Source of the DNA: DATFAS01 sp035254305
Lineage (GTDB): Bacteria > Bacillota > Bacilli > Aneurinibacillales > RAOX-1
Length of the DNA stretch: 13,697 bases
Direction of reading: 5' to 3'
NCBI GenBank assembly: GCA_035254305.1
Contig: DATFAS010000098.1
Location: forward strand, 1 to 13,697
The notes below the pieces were generated by a model. That model did no database searches, was not told the DNA's origin, and saw nothing but the letters and a program-made list of their open reading frames with translations. This document shows, piece by piece, positions 12,972 to 13,697 of the stretch. The translations under genes and the position numbers were made by a program. How positions within the stretch are numbered: the stretch's first letter is position 1; each line of letters begins with the position of its first letter.

Positions 12972-13697
12972 ATGAACAGAATCTACAAGATGAGATTACC
13001 GCACCTCTTCATTTTACTCTCTTTAAGCAGTTCCTTGTTTATTCTGCCCATTGCATGGTTAGTTGGAAATTCCTTTATTACCGTTTCTTCACCAACGATG
13101 AGACAAGCTGTTTCTCAAATTTCCCACAAAATGATCATTGGAGCACTAGAAATGGAGATTCCTTATCTACAATCTAAGGCCTACGACCAAGAAGATCCTC
13201 CTATGCCATTATCACTTTATCTTTTTGAAACATTGACAAACCTTAATCCGACAGACTTAACCTCCTTTTTTGCGAGTGAGATTCCAGGTCTAGGATCGTA
13301 TAATTTAAAACACATCGTGCCCATTGGAAATTCAGTTCATCAAACAGCAATGGAATCTACACCACCCATTGATCTTAACCAGCAGAAAACGGATGTGGAG
13401 CAAAAGGAAGAGAATACAAAAGAAAAGGAAGGAGAGCAGAAAAAAGTAGCTATAGATTCGAACCAGGAAGTCTATCTTTATAATACACATAATACAGAAT
13501 CATGGACCTTTGCAACAAATAACCCGGGTGTTACGGATGATAAAACAAATATTTCACTAGTTAATCAGAAACTTTCTGAAGAATTGGAAAAACGAGGTGT
13601 AAAAACAAAGGTGGATCAGACGGATCATCAAAAGAATCTACAGGATGAAGGATTACCGTATGTGTTCTCCTATGCAGAATCATTAAAAACTGTAAAG
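12972..13697 (+). CDS. spoIIP: SpoIIP, engulfment peptidoglycan hydrolase (5' part)
   Basis: The frame is open from ATG 12972 to the right edge, 242 codons. Residues 9-32 form a membrane anchor (PHLFILLSLSSSLFILPIAW). The next 100 residues are the membrane-proximal region, followed by a charged linker at 135-160 (many Glu, Lys and Gln). The catalytic amidase/endopeptidase domain then begins at VYLYNTHNTESW (167-178). His173 corresponds to the zinc-binding His of the family's Y-x-THxxES motif. SpoIIP with SpoIID and SpoIIM degrades septal peptidoglycan so that the mother-cell membrane can engulf the forespore. AAAGGTGG lies 5 bases before the ATG. In Bacillus subtilis gpr precedes spoIIP; here a divergent Crp/Fnr gene does. 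The C-terminal half is beyond the window. Confidence 0.9.
   Translation, partial: MNRIYKMRLPHLFILLSLSSSLFILPIAWLVGNSFITVSSPTMRQAVSQISHKMIIGALEMEIPYLQSKAYDQEDPPMPLSLYLFETLTNLNPTDLTSFFASEIPGLGSYNLKHIVPIGNSVHQTAMESTPPIDLNQQKTDVEQKEENTKEKEGEQKKVAIDSNQEVYLYNTHNTESWTFATNNPGVTDDKTNISLVNQKLSEELEKRGVKTKVDQTDHQKNLQDEGLPYVFSYAESLKTVK

Overview
The window looks like chromosomal DNA of an endospore-forming, low-to-moderate GC Firmicute of the order Bacillales. The evidence is the start of a spoIIP-like gene, two YjcZ-type mini-proteins, a cluster of DUF1657 and DUF421 genes of the kind found with spoVA genes, and a tandem-repeat protein related to gamma-type small acid-soluble spore proteins (SASP). Strong AGGAGG-type ribosome binding sites and U-tailed hairpin terminators fit this. 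I cannot name the genus from sequence alone. No tRNA, rRNA, CRISPR array, insertion sequence or phage gene is visible.

Layout. Positions 1-1641: a secreted LysM protein cut by the left edge and a RarD-like permease, both on the minus strand. Positions 1843-5000 form a spore-related block: the seven-repeat gamma-SASP-like protein (+), two divergent YjcZ mini-genes, a small zinc-ribbon protein, and a minus-strand set DUF1657, DUF1657, DUF421 with a terminator between the two DUF1657 genes. Positions 5141-8355: a CysL/YeiE-like LysR regulator, a large c-di-GMP phosphodiesterase-type protein (globin sensor, PAS-like, HD-GYP) and an unrecognised 47-aa gene, all minus. Positions 8519-11414: a TauE/SafE permease (+), an M42 aminopeptidase and a CDF metal-efflux transporter (both minus). 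Positions 11415-13697: an intergenic region with two Fur-box-like sites, an acidic 46-aa ORF (+), a Crp/Fnr regulator (minus) and the 5' part of spoIIP (+), open at the right edge.

How the genes relate. Most transcription units are short and closed by their own terminators, so only DUF1657-DUF421 is a clear operon. Two themes stand out. One is forespore/spore biology: the SASP-like protein, YjcZ, DUF1657/DUF421 and SpoIIP. The other is sensing and homeostasis: heme-globin/HD-GYP signalling, Crp/Fnr, LysR, metal efflux and a Fur-like operator. The most interesting items are the SASP-like repeat protein that lacks the usual protease site, the globin-coupled HD-GYP protein with a possible second heme-less globin, the DUF1657-like tail on the DUF421 protein, and the paired Fur-like boxes upstream of a CDF exporter. 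Several genes (two YjcZ, the 47-aa and 46-aa ORFs, and the two edge genes) were found by translating the sequence directly.
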